Shown: piece after piece, positions 1-10,558 of the stretch
Layout of the letters: every line of letters begins with the position of its first letter
Numbering within the stretch: the stretch's first letter is position 1
From: Dryococelus australis
Lineage: Eukaryota; Arthropoda; Insecta; Phasmatodea; Phasmatidae
Direction of reading: 5' to 3'
DNA: 64,000 nt
NCBI GenBank assembly: GCA_029891345.1
Contig: CM057002.1
Span: forward strand, 22,120,795 to 22,184,794
Program-made: the position numbers and the translations under genes
The notes under the pieces: generated by a model
The model's input: only the letters and a program-made list of their open reading frames with translations
Databases searched by the model: none
Told to the model about the DNA's origin: nothing

Positions 1-540
1 TCGTGTCTAGTTATTTAAACGTTGCTTCATTGTAACATCACCGTTTTTTTTTTACGACCTGGTAGACACTACGCTTCCACCTTCGGGATAGTCAAATGGT
101 GAAACCCAAAAATTTTAGTCTGTTTATTTGAATGTCTGACCTCTAAAAGTAAACGCTTTCTTTGTATGCGCACAGTAATAGACGATAACACAAAATACTT
201 CTATCTACATCTAAAGTAAATGAGAGTTCTATTTTTCTTTACATAATTTCAATCACCTTGGTGGTGTAAGATTCTGATAAAGACTAATAACACCCTTGAG
301 CAATATTCCTTAGCGTAGCTCGCGCTACAGTGGAAAAGAAACTGTTTCTGCTACTGGAAACAAAACTGGCAAGTATGTATTTGGATTGTCGCGTTTGCGC
401 TTGTCAGACTCTTAAATATCGTGAATAACAATTATAATTATTTCATAACACACGAAATAAACAGTATAGATTCTATAAAGCGTTGCATACGAAGGCATAT
501 TTGAGTGGAAGAAAATCAACTCGGTACTTCGTTGGGAAGT
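1..540. other. AT-rich DNA, no gene recognised
   Basis: Presumed eve intron 1 if the first exon is upstream. No open frame with family resemblance and no repeat family seen elsewhere in the window. Confidence 0.4.
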
Positions 541-544
541 GGGA

Positions 545-815
545 AGGCCGAGTGAGTGAGTGAAGAGATTTGGGCGGCTCTTAATATCACGGTCTTGAGA
601 GCCGACGAGGGTGAAACGAGGTGTGTATGGAGCAGCGCCGGGATGAAAGGCCGGGGGAAATGGGAGATCCCGTGAACATCCGCCGACCGGCAGCATCGTC
701 CGGCACGTTTACCGCATGCGAAATCCAGGAGCTGACCATGTCGGAAATCGAACCCGATTCGCCTCGGCGTGAGACGAGTAAACTAACCACTGCACCCCCG
801 CGGCCCCGCGCAGGA
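545..815 (-). mobile_element. SINE-1 copy (tRNA-derived), minus strand
   Basis: On the minus strand a tRNA-like head (box A near 780-800, box B-like GGGTTCGATTTCC near 745-757) is followed by the family body and the tail that reads TCTCAAGACC...AAATCTCTTCACTC. The tail is at the left end (551-610). The head resembles tRNA-Ser/Leu type promoters. The right flank carries an inverted second tail, listed separately. Confidence 0.8.
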
Positions 816-861
816 AGGCTGAGACCAACAGACACGTCGTTCTTATAGTGGTGGATATGGG

Positions 862-926
862 AGAGGCAATCACCCTCATCAGCTCTCAAGACTTCGTCGC
901 CCAAATCTCTTCACTTCCCTCACTCC
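862..926 (+). mobile_element. Inverted SINE-1 tail fragment
   Basis: The stretch CTCATCAGCTCTCAAGAC to CCCAAATCTCTTCAC is the SINE-1 tail in plus orientation. It is an imperfect inverted match to 551-615 at the other end of the neighbouring minus-strand copy, making a palindrome with about 250 bp between the arms. Confidence 0.7.
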
Positions 927-1115
927 GTCATTTACATACTTGAACCAGTATAGTGGTTCGTTGGCTCCTTCCATGGGGAGAGACTAAAGAGTAGTTTAAA
1001 TAATAGCAAAATCTCGGTAGTCCAATCATGTAAGGAGCACTAAAGTGTTGTGTGTTATCACTTACCACCGAACGAGTTTGGGCAATGCACAAGTGTTGCA
1101 TGGGGTTTTTTTTTA

Positions 1116-1299
1116 AGGTGTGTATGGAGCGGCGCCGGAATGAAAGGACGGTGGAAACGTGAGATCCCCGAGAAAAAAAAACCTTCGACCAGCGGCATCG
1201 TCCTGCACGATTCCCACATGCGATTGTCCGGTGACCCGACTGGGGATCGAGCCCGGTTCGCCTCGGTGGGATGCGGGCGGGCTAACCGCTCGGCCCCCG
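1116..1299 (-). mobile_element. SINE-1 copy, minus strand, tail truncated
   Basis: The minus-strand head reads as a tRNA-like unit (GAGCGGTTAGCCCGC, then a B-box-like motif near 1244-1256), followed by the conserved body, including a bad match to TTTCTCGGGGATCTC broken by an A-run at 1173-1181. The distal tail is missing. Confidence 0.75.
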
Positions 1300-1703
1300 T
1301 AAATGACTGAGAAATATAGGTTGCTGCCAAATGAATTTGCAAAATATGCGAACCTCTTATTATTGCTTATTACGGCCGCTTGCAAAATTCGCAGTGCTTT
1401 AGTCGTGGCGTGACAAAAATCGCCCATTTAAGTACAAAAATATACATGTTGAATGAGCGGTTATTAAAAACGATCAACACAGGCAAGAAAACAGGGAAAT
1501 GATGTGTATTTTGTTGGAGACATCCACGGGATGGTTGGTGGGTCAAAATTAATACTGCTGCAAGGCGTAAAAATTAATAAAGTTCAGCATGACCATGCCA
1601 GCAGACATCTTCATTATGGAAAAACTTGGCGTACATGGAAAGGAGAGTACTGCATTCGCGATCGGAGGACATGCCGTATGGCTCAGGAAACATGGCTGAA
1701 AGC

Positions 1704-1967
1704 CAGTGGCGTGTGGTGACCTCTTGCGAGGCAAGCTGGCCCTAGCTCTGTGCTGTACCCTGTTGGTTATTAGTGTACACTTCCCCCACTAATCCGTAGC
1801 TCGGGCAGCTGACGCCACAGGACGTGTGCAATTGCTCCCTTTCTGCTCGCTCGTGAGTGGTCGGAATACATTCCGTTTCCCCCAGGTTCCACGGTGGTTA
1901 CCGGCTCCTGCTGCGTGCAGCGAGAATGTGCAGCAGTGAGCAAGCAACACTTCACCGCACGCCACTG
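1704..1967. mobile_element. MITE family A (CAGTGGCGTG TIR)
   Basis: Both ends carry the TIR CAGTGGCGTGTGGTGA, with the right arm reading TTCACCGCACGCCACTG. Length 264 bp. No coding capacity. Flanking 8-mers match at only 5 of 8 positions, so this is an old insertion. The other copies in this window (4994, 9943, 62185) share the interior, for example the GCTCGCTCGTGAGTGGTCGG region in one orientation or the other. Confidence 0.8.
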
Positions 1968-3139
1968 CCAAACGCTATCATGAGTAGGCCACCAGCCGAG
2001 AAAGAGTGAGAGGACGATTTAGAAATACCAGGAGAGGAAGTACAGAACAGCCTTCAACAATGATTGGGCAAGGACTACGAAGGACAGTTCTGTAATCGGG
2101 TTTCATGGTAATGCAGCGCCCAAGCTTCCGTGCCAGTATGTCAGATTGTTCCGTTATTTTATTACAGCTGTGTTTGTTGCGGGAACAAACTGAATATTTC
2201 TGAAGTTGTTCCACTGAAGGAACAATCTGTTCTGTAGCGATACCAGCTTTTTCTGTTCTAGGAACTATGTGCACAGATCCAGGTACAATTGCAGACAGAG
2301 CCGAAACAGTTATGTTGCTATTACTATCTCCGTTGACAATATTTCAACGTTACCATCAACTAGAGATGAGATAAACCAGTATTTCTCAGGAACATCCCGT
2401 ACCTGTCCCTGTTCCCAGTCTCTACCTGTTGCTAATACGTATTATTGAGAAGTCCTGTTATGGGTAAGCAGTGTGCTAGGCTGTGTTGTCCCACTATCTC
2501 ACCTTGTTCTCGAATACCTGTTATTAGCCAAGCACTGGCCTGATCTTTTTCGCTGCCTATGTAGCTATTGCCCTCCTGGTAGACGGATTCTTTCAACTAC
2601 CGTCTGAAAATATTAGAAACTATATTTTAAAGCCGTCAGTATTTTAAAAAAATATTTTAGGACTATATGAAAACACGACTCCAGTGTTCACTTCTCAACG
2701 GAGAATTAGCAATATGTGTGTGTGTGAAGGGGGGGGGGGGGGTCCCTGTAGAGAAAGTACAGTCGGGCATTATGATTGTCCCACCAAGGAAACATGACAC
2801 ATGAGGAGGTTGGGTATGAGGAGGTATACCTCCTCACATCTTATTGCATCCTGCTAGGTCAGTGACAATAAGGGGAGTTACTCAATATTTTTGGTATTCA
2901 GTATTGGTTCTAATATCAGACGGTAGGAACAGGTACGAAATTATATCGCACGAGTGTCGAATAACAATCGAGTACGTGTGATTGTTCCTGCTTCAGTAAC
3001 AGGCAGGAATAGTAACAGGTATCTCCAGAAACTAGGGACAGGTACCGACTATTCTCGCCCAATACCTGTTGCTGATAACAGGTATTGAAAATACTTCCCA
3101 TCTCTACCAACAACGCACTTGAATGCTGTCCCTGCATTA
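1968..3139. other. Non-coding AT-rich stretch
   Basis: No gene is recognised. It holds a 12-base G run at about 2731-2742 and many short imperfect repeats of CAGGTA/TACCTGTT type (2340-2520 and 2930-3090), which look like low-complexity duplication rather than a named element. Confidence 0.35.
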
Positions 3140-3866
3140 TAGGCTGTTTACGGTAAACTGAGTACTGAAACCTCTGCTTGAGATCTGTTCGTATGCACAT
3201 TACTCTTCCACGATTCGTGAAAATAACATTGTCACGGGCCTCATCTAATTATTCATCCGTCGGTGAAGTGAAACTGGGGAACTATTACACAAATTAAATA
3301 TTTCACAAATTTGCTGATTCTTGAGATTTATTTGCATTAGAAGCAAAGCAAAGCAATTAATTTTAGTATTCAGATGTTTATATAACGCTTTCAGCTCAAC
3401 TGAGGTTGATTCTACTCAGGTTAGGAAAAAAACCAGTTTTCTGATGGGAGAGTTTGACATAAGGAAAATTTTCGCCGCTAGGTGCGCAGTGTTCCAAAGA
3501 GATCGCTTTTAATTAGAATTTTAAGCTACGTGAATTATAAAATAGATCGATCGTACTTAGTAAGGTAGTTATTTTATACTTAATTTTTATTATTGGAACG
3601 ATTTCGTTTTTCTTTACGTAGAAAATATAGTCCTTACATAGTGGCGAAAAAGAAATAGTTGCAAATTAAAAACATTGAGCATCCCAACCTGAGTAGAAAA
3701 AACCTTAGTTCAACATTAAGACAAAGAACTACTTTCCCCCCTCGTCGTTGCCAACTTGACAGGGTGCAAGCCAGTTAATGTGCCCTTTAAAACAGATGCA
3801 GGTAGGGGCAGTGACATTTTCGAAGGTTGATTTCAAAAGTACTCCATTAAACGTAAACATCCTGTA
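3140..3866 (+). mobile_element. MITE family B, long subfamily, with nested MITE G
   Basis: The left TIR reads TATAGGCTGTTTACGGTAAA. The right end TTAAACGTAAACATCCTGTA is its degraded inverse. The interior matches the other long copies: the GTATGCACATT/GGGCCTC block on the left and GATGCAGGTAGGGGCAGTGAC on the right. The copy is 727 bp rather than about 420 because another element (3401-3706) sits inside it. Confidence 0.8.
3401..3706. mobile_element. MITE family G nested in family B
   Basis: Imperfect TIRs of about 25 bp (left CTACTCAGGTTAGG, right CCCAACCTGAGTAG) are flanked by AGCTCAAC (3393-3400) and AGTTCAAC (3707-3714), a 7/8 target-site duplication. The uninterrupted family B copy at 41614 has a single AGTTCAAC at the corresponding place, which supports the boundary. 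An 8-bp duplication is typical of hAT elements. Confidence 0.8.
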
Positions 3867-3908
3867 TCAGTACAGGTGTGTTGTTGCTACAGAATTCTGG
3901 TTCTTAAG

Positions 3909-4344
3909 TAAAGGCTGTTCATGATAAAGAGAGCACTTTTGAAACCAACCTTAGAAAAAAGTCGCTGCTTCTACCTGCATATATTTTAACGTGTGCACTG
4001 TGTGACCTGCAGCCTGTAAAGTTGGTAACGATGGATGGAAAGTTGTTTCATGTCTTAACGACGAATATAAAGAATTAGGTAACGATTTGTGATAAATTAA
4101 ATTATGTCTTTCGCTTCCTGTTTTTTTTTTTTAAATGTATCCAAGTATAAAAATGAGCAGATTTGTGAAATATTTACTTTTATAATGAATTTACGGTTTC
4201 ACTTCAACGTCGCATGAAGCATAAATAAAGTGACGAGGCCCGTGGCAATTATAATTTTACGTGAGGCGGAAGAACACACGACCTGCATACAAGTAGATCT
4301 TAAGTAGGGCTTTCAAAAGTGCGCATTTAACCGTGAACAAAGTA
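3909..4344 (-). mobile_element. MITE family B, long subfamily, opposite orientation
   Basis: Left end AAAGGCTGTTCATGATAAAG and right end CATTTAACCGTGAAC are inverted. The interior reads as the reverse complement of the 3140 copy: CTACCTGCATATATTTTAAC on the left and GTAGATCTTAAGTAGGGCTT on the right. It is about 40 bp from the 3140 copy, so two copies stand in inverted arrangement. Confidence 0.8.
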
Positions 4345-4356
4345 TAGCCGTATTGT

Positions 4357-4642
4357 TAGGACGACCTGCTATTCGCGAAAAGATCTACGCGGAGGCTAGA
4401 CTTCAATATCCTACGCTCACACTTGCAGTCTTCATTTAACTATTGGCCACTTGTCTTTGTGTGAAGACAATCTGTTACATGAGTGAGCCAATCAGAATTG
4501 AGCTTCTAGGATAGTGATCGTCCGCGATTCTCAAGCAAAAGACGCATAACAAAACAAGTGATCCAATCACCAAAGTGATTCTGAAATAAAGTTAGCTGGA
4601 ACGCAACTTGTCCTGAAGCCTTTTCACGAAAAGCTAAGCCTA
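4357..4642. mobile_element. MITE family F, 43 bp upstream of eve exon 2
   Basis: The TIR is TAGGACGACCTGCTATTCGC on the left, and the right end reads TTTTCACGAAAAGCTAAGCC TA, its degraded inverse. The insertion is flanked by a perfect 8-bp duplication, CGTATTGT, at 4349-4356 and 4643-4650. Length 286 bp; no coding capacity. The same family occurs at 10031. Its right edge lies 43 bp before the eve exon 2 acceptor. Confidence 0.85.
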
Positions 4643-4685
4643 CGTATTGTTTTGAGTTGAAAGCACGGGTTGTGGGTTGTTGCAG

Positions 4686-4855
4686 ATGGAAGCGGACAGC
4701 AAGCAGGGGAACAAGCCATCAGGAGGTACCGCACGGCCTTCACGAGGGAACAACTGGCGAGGCTGGAGAAAGAGTTCTTCAAGGAGAACTACGTCTCGAG
4801 GCCGAGAAGGTGCGAGCTTGCCGCACAGCTCAACCTGCCAGAGTCCACCATCAAG
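4686..4855 (+). CDS. eve: even-skipped exon 2: homeodomain residues 1-46
   Basis: Even-skipped is a nuclear homeodomain transcription factor, a pair-rule and neural patterning repressor in insects. This exon opens after an AG acceptor (TTGTTGCAG at 4677-4685) and ends AAG|GTGAG at 4855. Translated from base 4688 it gives about ten linker residues and then homeodomain residues 1-46, with Phe8, Leu16 and Phe20 in their conserved places. Two stretches are diagnostic of the Eve/Evx class: [19 protein letters not shown] and [20 protein letters not shown]. The exon is 170 nt; its first codon is split, so an upstream coding exon must supply one base. The family's N-terminal motif is not seen anywhere in 1-4685, so exon 1 is probably outside the window. 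The reading continues in phase 0 at 24023. Confidence 0.95.
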
Positions 4856-4993
4856 GTGAGCCTCAATCCACCTCCGCACACGAACAACAGTCCTCGTGGA
4901 ACTACCCGCCGACATTTACACACATACGTTACACTGGATATATGTTGTTACAAGACGCCAGAGGGGCGTGTCCGCCAGTTCGCGAGGGATGGG

Positions 4994-5580
4994 CAGGGGC
5001 GTGTGACGAACTGTTGCAAGGTAAGCATGACGCTTGCTCATTGCTTAGAGACCTGCAAAACTCGCGTTAATTTTTTGCGTCAAGCTAAAATTCACAGTAC
5101 TGTGTATACTCGAACCGGCGTCTTTTCTCCATTGGCCGCTGCCTTGACGTTAAGCCACTCCCTTTCTGAGTGAACTGCACGTGATTGGGGCACGCGGTTG
5201 TGGAGCGTTCATTTATCGGCGCAGTATTCCCAGGGGTCTGTAAAATCAAGACTGGTCCAATGACAAACGAATTGCAAAGGAAAAGTGCTTTAAAAATCTA
5301 ACATGTCCTCAAATGGTAACGCTAGTTTTGCAGGTCTCTGCTCATTGATGTACGCACGTTCTCGGCGCACGCAGCAGGAACCAATAATTAGCGTGCAGTC
5401 GAGGGAAACTGAATGTATCTCGACCACTCACAAGCGAGCAGGCAAGTGACCCATTACGCACGTCTATTGGCGTCAAATTCCCAACTACGTTTTAGTGGTG
5501 GAAATGTAAACTAGCTAGCAACAGGGTACAGCACAGAGCTAACGCCAGCTTACCTTACAATAGTTCATCACACGCTACTG
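4994..5580. mobile_element. MITE family A, interrupted by family E
   Basis: Left TIR CAGGGGCGTGTGACGAACTG, right end CATCACACGCTACTG. The interior matches the 62185 copy closely, including ACAGGGTACAGCAC and CCAGCTTACCTT. Flanking 8-mers GGGATGGG and GAGATGGA match 6/8. Removing the nested element (5045-5340) leaves about 290 bp, the normal family length. Confidence 0.85.
5045..5340. mobile_element. MITE family E nested in family A
   Basis: The TIR AGAGACCTGCAAAACTCGCG on the left is inverted at the right as CTAGTTTTGCAGGTCTCT. Flanks CTCATTGC (5037-5044) and CTCATTGA (from 5341) form a 7/8 duplication. The uninterrupted family A copy at 62185 reads straight through at this point (GCTTGCTCACTG), proving the insertion. 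No coding capacity. Confidence 0.9.
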
Positions 5581-6321
5581 GAGATGGAGGTCTTAACAAA
5601 AAATAATGGAACCAAATTTGTTTTTAATTTATTTATAATTCTATAAATGTTCCCACAATTGCTTAAAATATTAAAGTAGCTCTCTTCACTAATGCTATTG
5701 TTATTCTGATTGAGCCCAATATTTAATGCCTGTCTCAGTTTTAATTAAATTCCTTATCACTCTATTAACATTGGTTATGGTAATTTTATTTCACACTCAT
5801 TATTTACACATATTCAATCCGTCTATTGCCATCATTACAAACGTCTGTCACTCACGTATCCACAGAAATAGTCCCGCTCGCCAATCTCACTCTACACAAA
5901 TTCGCAAAAATTCCTCCATAAACTACTGTAATTAACTTATTGTGTTTTTTTTTTTTGTTCTTTGTGTGGAACTTTTTTCACAGAGTCTTAGTCAAATTTC
6001 GTTGTTAGAGGCTAGTCAAACCAGTTGTTTCTCAAATCTCTGATAGTAAGAAATAAGGAATTGGTTTGGGAAAAGGTCCGTTTTTTATAAGGGAGTAATA
6101 CTTAATACAGCTATCGTTAGCATTTCTCTAACAACTATCGAAGTATCCCCTCCATACATTTAAAACATCTCGTGCAAACTGTAGGCTATCTTTTGGTGCG
6201 GATGGTGAGTCAGTTTATAAGCAATCTTAAATGGTTCCAAGGAATCTTTTTCAAAAATAAGTCCTTATTTCAGGATCTGTCCCTTGTTGAATGACTGGTT
6301 TATAGCTATAAAATGTATGGG
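5581..6321. other. AT-rich intronic DNA
   Basis: No gene or recognised repeat. A T-run lies at about 5945-5956. Confidence 0.3.
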
Positions 6322-6593
6322 TAGGGATAGGAAAATTTCGCGAGTTCAATGAACTGTTGGCTAGACTCGATAGTCCTGTGTACAGTCGAGCCTCAGTTGT
6401 TTGTTCATTGGTTGCTGCCCCAGAGCTGGCGGTATGGCGCCCGCTACTTGTTTCCTTGCAAGTGTGTTATTGGCTTAGAGTCGTCCAAGGCGTGTCTAAT
6501 GAACAATGATCCAATTGAAAAGGTGACTTCAGTGTACACGTATTGGACGTCTATCTTGTCGCGAAATGAATGAGCGAAATTTTACTATCCCTA
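6322..6593. mobile_element. MITE family D
   Basis: The TIR TAGGGATAGGAAAATTTCGC is inverted at the right end as TTTACTATCCCTA. Length 272 bp. The interior matches the copies at 26780, 26898, 28256 and 50185 (for example TTTCCTTGCAAGTGTG, ATCCAATTG). Flanking 8-mers are only partly alike. Confidence 0.85.
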
Positions 6594-7357
6594 GTTATAG
6601 GTTTATTTGTAAGACGTAATTGAATTCACATTTGTGTTTTGAAAACATGTTAGGACCTACAATGTATTCACCGATAAATATGTAAAGTAAATACGACGAA
6701 AGTAATTTGCGAGATCAGTGGAAGTAAATCCAAGTTTGTTTATCATGCAGTACGCAATTATAATTGCTTGAGTGGAAGTGGACACGTTAGTAAATTACAA
6801 CGAAATAGTGTTTTTTCCTGTTTGACGCCGACCACTTGTACTTCGTTTTAATTTCCTTGCAAAAGCATTTTTATTGGACATTCATATGTTTAAAACATTT
6901 AATAGTAATGCTTCAGATAAATTCACAAATACTAATTACATAAGTATATTACTCTATATGTGGGCCTTTACTGCATATTTGTATTCTAATGAACTTATTA
7001 GGTATTATGTAATATGTTTTTATATTAAGTTAAAGAAAGGTTAAATTTGCTGTAACAAGTTCTGTTAAAAAAAAAAAAACATTGACCTTATATCTATACG
7101 GCCATGTTTAACGAAGAAGGGAAGAATTAGTATATGTTATAGACTTACACAGTTCGTTTGCGTCCTCACAGTTTTGATAATAACTGGTTGATAATTATTT
7201 TGAAAACTTTCTCTATATTTTACAAAACCATTAAAAATTCCGTTAGCACCTTACTATAAATACTAATCCATTAATTTGCTTGCAGTTATGTCACGTAAAA
7301 AACGAAAGCCCTTCATCGACACAAGATGTAGGTATAGTGTTTAAGATAGGGCGTACA

Positions 7358-7761
7358 CAAGTAATGAGCACTTTTAAAAGCTCTGCTAAAGATCTACTTG
7401 TATGCACGTTGTGTATTCTTCCGCCTTATGTAAAATTAACATTGCCATGGGCCTCATCACTTTATTCATGCGCCGGTCGAATGAAACTGCGGAATTATTA
7501 CAAAAGTAAACATTTTCCAAATTTGCTAATTTTTACGCTTCGATGCATTGAAAAACTTAAATGGATAAAAATAATATAAGTTATCACAAATTGTTACCTA
7601 ACACTTTTTATCTGACGTTAAGATATGTAACTACTTTCCATCTACCGTTACTAACCTTACTGGGCGCATGTCACCCAGTGCGCCCGTCAAAATATCTGCA
7701 GGTAGGGGACAGTGAATTTTTTCTAAGGTTGATTTACACTTTATCGTGTGAACAGCCTTTA
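7358..7761 (+). mobile_element. MITE family B, long subfamily, left TIR damaged
   Basis: It begins within the left TIR at GTAATGAGCACTTTTAAAAG and ends TTTATCGTGTGAACAGCCTT. The interior blocks CTACTTGTATGCACGTTG and ATCTGCAGGTAGGGGACAG are those of the family. Confidence 0.75.
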
Positions 7762-8410
7762 CGCACAATTACGAAATATTTTCTAGTGAAGATTATTTTC
7801 AGCTGACTGACGAGGATTCGACAGTCGCCTTGCTGGAACCAGTCATCATATTAAAATAGTTATCAGTGACGATTTTCTTTGATTTGTGCGTCACTCTCGT
7901 GTGTGTATGTCTTTTTTTTCAACTGAGAGTTAGGTACTGATTGTTTGTGGATTAAATTCTCTTGATTTTAATCTTGCTTGTAAAACGAATAATGGGAGTC
8001 AAAGTCGTGTGAAACGATCGTGAATTGGCGTTTCATTTGTGTTTCGTCACGCCCCTCGAACAGATCCGCTGTTGTGTGCAGGATCTGCGTGTCTCTGCTT
8101 CTCGCGCGGCGTCGAAAGCACAGGAGCCGAAGATCAAAGGCCGCCGACCCACTGCAACCCACTCGCACGGCCATTTATAAAAGGGCGATGTTTTCCAAAC
8201 TGAGTAATTAGCACCTGCGAGAGTGGTCTACCCCGGGTCCGCTTTCATCGCGGGAGGAGTTTTTCTTCTCCGCTACTACTCTCCACGAAAACGTCGTCCG
8301 TCGAGCCGATACTACACGATGCCTGCAGCCGTACTTGGTTCACGTGCAAGCTTCTGCAAGCCCTGGTGTACGAGCCGGTATGCCAGGCGGTGTGTGAGCC
8401 GCCGTGGAAG

Positions 8411-8480
8411 ATTCACATTACACGACAGCAGTTCGCGTACTAGCATGCGACACCCTCGGTGGGTGCGCAGTGTAATGTGA
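8411..8480. repeat. Inverted repeat, 12-bp arms
   Basis: TTCACATTACAC (8412-8423) is the exact inverse of GTGTAATGTGAA (8469-8480), with a GC-rich loop of about 45 bp. Confidence 0.7.
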
Positions 8481-8766
8481 ACCCCGTTCGTAGAACTGCT
8501 ACCAGTTAGTCACTTGCGTAGGCCTATAAAAATACTAGCTATCACATCTTAATATTGCTATGTTACTATTCGCCTTTTACATAAATTGATTGCTTACTAA
8601 TATCGTTTCATTCATTTTCTTAAAAATTTCGTGAAATCACTAAGAGTACGAGTGTGTTATTTTTGATATTGACGAAAATTACTGACCGGTTGCAAAATAT
8701 GGTTTTTTTCTTTACGTACCGGGATATTATTCGCGTGTAAAATTTAATGATCAGAATAAGTTTTGG

Positions 8767-8852
8767 TCCGGCGAGGTTTCGAACTTATGCTTCAAATTTT
8801 ACATAATCAATGCGAACCCCACGACTTTACCGCTGTACTACCAGTTCACTCG
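8767..8852 (-). mobile_element. Possible tRNA-like SINE head
   Basis: On the minus strand ACTGGTAGTACAGCGG is followed about 40 bases later by AAGTTCGAAACCTCGCC, which has box A and box B character. Spacing and body are not those of SINE-1. No tail is recognised, so this is tentative. Confidence 0.3.
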
Positions 8853-9541
8853 CACTTTTAATAGTTTATATACCGTAGATATCAGACGCGTTTTAATTAA
8901 TATTTCCATACAGTAGGTAATTTTTCGAGTATTTAGAACGGTTTAAACCCGTAATTGAAAGTTGTGGTAGCCAATATTATTCGTCGTCGTATTTTAAATA
9001 TATTTGAAAGAGTTTCAACCTTACGGATGTAAAATCAAGATGGAGGCTTCCTTTTCGGTTTCTTCGTCAACTCGTTTCAAGCAGTAGCCGCGGGGAGCGC
9101 CCTACCTTTCTAAAACTGCAATGTGATTGGCCAGGTACGAAAGCCGGCGTGGAACCTGCCACGAAAAATAGGACGTGTCCAATTACCAAACCTGGTACGA
9201 AATCTGCCAGTACAAGGCGAGGAAATGCCATAACGGGTGCCGCACTAGCCCGTATACCAGCCGCTACGGCGGACCTTGTACAAGCTTTTACGGAATCTGG
9301 TATCGTGTAATACGGCCTTCAGCAGCGAGATCGTGGAACGGTCGGGTGGGGGGCTCGCCTTAGTTGTTCGAGTTGACTGTTTCGCTATCAAGTCCTGGAT
9401 CTGTTAAAGAGTACGTGATAACCGGAATTTTTTTTTTTTTTTTTTCAAGGCGCTGAAAGCAAGGGAGCGATAAGGGCGAAACTAACGCGCGCGCCTGGCG
9501 CCTCATCGCCTCTACGCTCAAGGCGTGCAGTGTTTCCTTCG

Positions 9542-9551
9542 GCGCATGCGC
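9542..9551. promoter_or_regulatory. NRF-1-like palindrome
   Basis: GCGCATGCGC is a perfect palindrome matching the known NRF-1/ewg binding core. It lies in a GC-rich block inside the eve intron. Function is inference. Confidence 0.3.
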
Positions 9552-9942
9552 TGTGTACTGTCCAAGTTAGATCTGTACTATCTTCATCACTTTTGCAGCA
9601 CTAAGTGCGCTGTTTTATAGCTGAAGACTTGTTCATTCATTCTTTCTTTCAAATAATAAAATCGGCAGGAAACGGAGGACAATAATTCCATTTAGAAAAT
9701 ATGAGTTAATCAGGGGGGGGGGGGATCTCAAATTTTATGTTAAAATGGGGCATGGACCTATCTCGTTGAGGACTATGTGCCTGGAGCTGGGAGTCCGTTG
9801 CAGTGCGCTTGAAATTCAAGTTTTCAAGTGAAACAATTAAACGTGCGTACAACGTGCTGACGTACGAAAAGAAAATACACTTAAAACTAAGTTCAAAGCG
9901 TACTTCCAAGACGCAACACGCGCTACAAACACCATTTCCGAT

Positions 9943-10423
9943 CAGCGGAGTGTGGTGAACTGTTGCAAAATAAGCTGTGTTTTGCTCTGTGCTGTAGCCC
10001 TACCTAATCGTTTGCTAGTTTACACATCGGTAGGGCCACCTGTTTTACGCGAAAAGATTTCAGGAAAACTTGTACTCCGAAACACTTGAGCTCAGATTCA
10101 CTTTTGTAATTGGCTGAATTTAACTGTCTGGCGTTGTAGGTGCCCGCCAGCAAATCACGGACAATCAATGTCGGTGTTACCTAATTCTGATTGGCCCAGT
10201 CAGGTAAGGAACTGTCTCCCGACAAAGACACGTGGCCAATAACCAAATGAAAACTGCATGTATGTCATAGGACTTTGAGGTCTAGTCTTCACGTGAATCT
10301 TTTCGCGAAAAACAGGCTGCCCTACGCATCGGACACTCTGCTTACTGGCTCCTGCTGCGTGCGCCGAGTGTGTACAGTGCTGAACAAGCACCAGGTTATC
10401 TTGCAACACTTCACCACGCGCTG
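9943..10423. mobile_element. MITE family A, interrupted by family F
   Basis: Left end CAGCGGAGTGTGGTGAACTG, right end TTCACCACGCGCTG. Interior pieces GGCTCCTGCTGCGTGC and CTGTGCTGTA match the 1704 copy. Removing the nested element leaves about 190 bp. Confidence 0.75.
10031..10324. mobile_element. MITE family F nested in family A
   Basis: TIR TAGGGCCACCTGTTTTACGC on the left; the right end CGCGAAAAACAGGCTGCCCTA reversed gives the same motif, a TIR of about 28 bp. Flanks CACATCGG (10023-10030) and CGCATCGG (10325-10332) match 7/8. Length 294 bp. Contains CCAAT-like and ATTGGC motifs; no ORF of note. Confidence 0.85.
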
Positions 10424-10558
10424 CTCGTTTCCGCTTTATCCAACATACCTAGCTAAGGCTGCTTTTTCATACCACCTCGTCGCGAAATGTCCTGATCGGA
10501 AACACTCAAAACTGGTATAGGGACATGCACTGCCTGAACTTTGATACAGGCGTAGCTG

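Larger units (their letters stand above)
7764..9942. other. eve intron segment with GC-rich blocks
   Basis: No coding potential is convincing. The GC-rich, CpG-containing blocks at about 8040-8510, 9050-9360 and 9470-9560 stand out from AT-rich surroundings. An inverted repeat sits at 8412-8480, a tRNA-like segment near 8767-8852, a poly-T tract at about 9427-9446 and a G run at 9714-9723. Confidence 0.4.

Noticed and set aside
1-4685. Search for the eve N-terminal exon
   Set aside because: No frame shows the family's N-terminal motif. The ATGCAGG-type start near 3795 lies inside a MITE.
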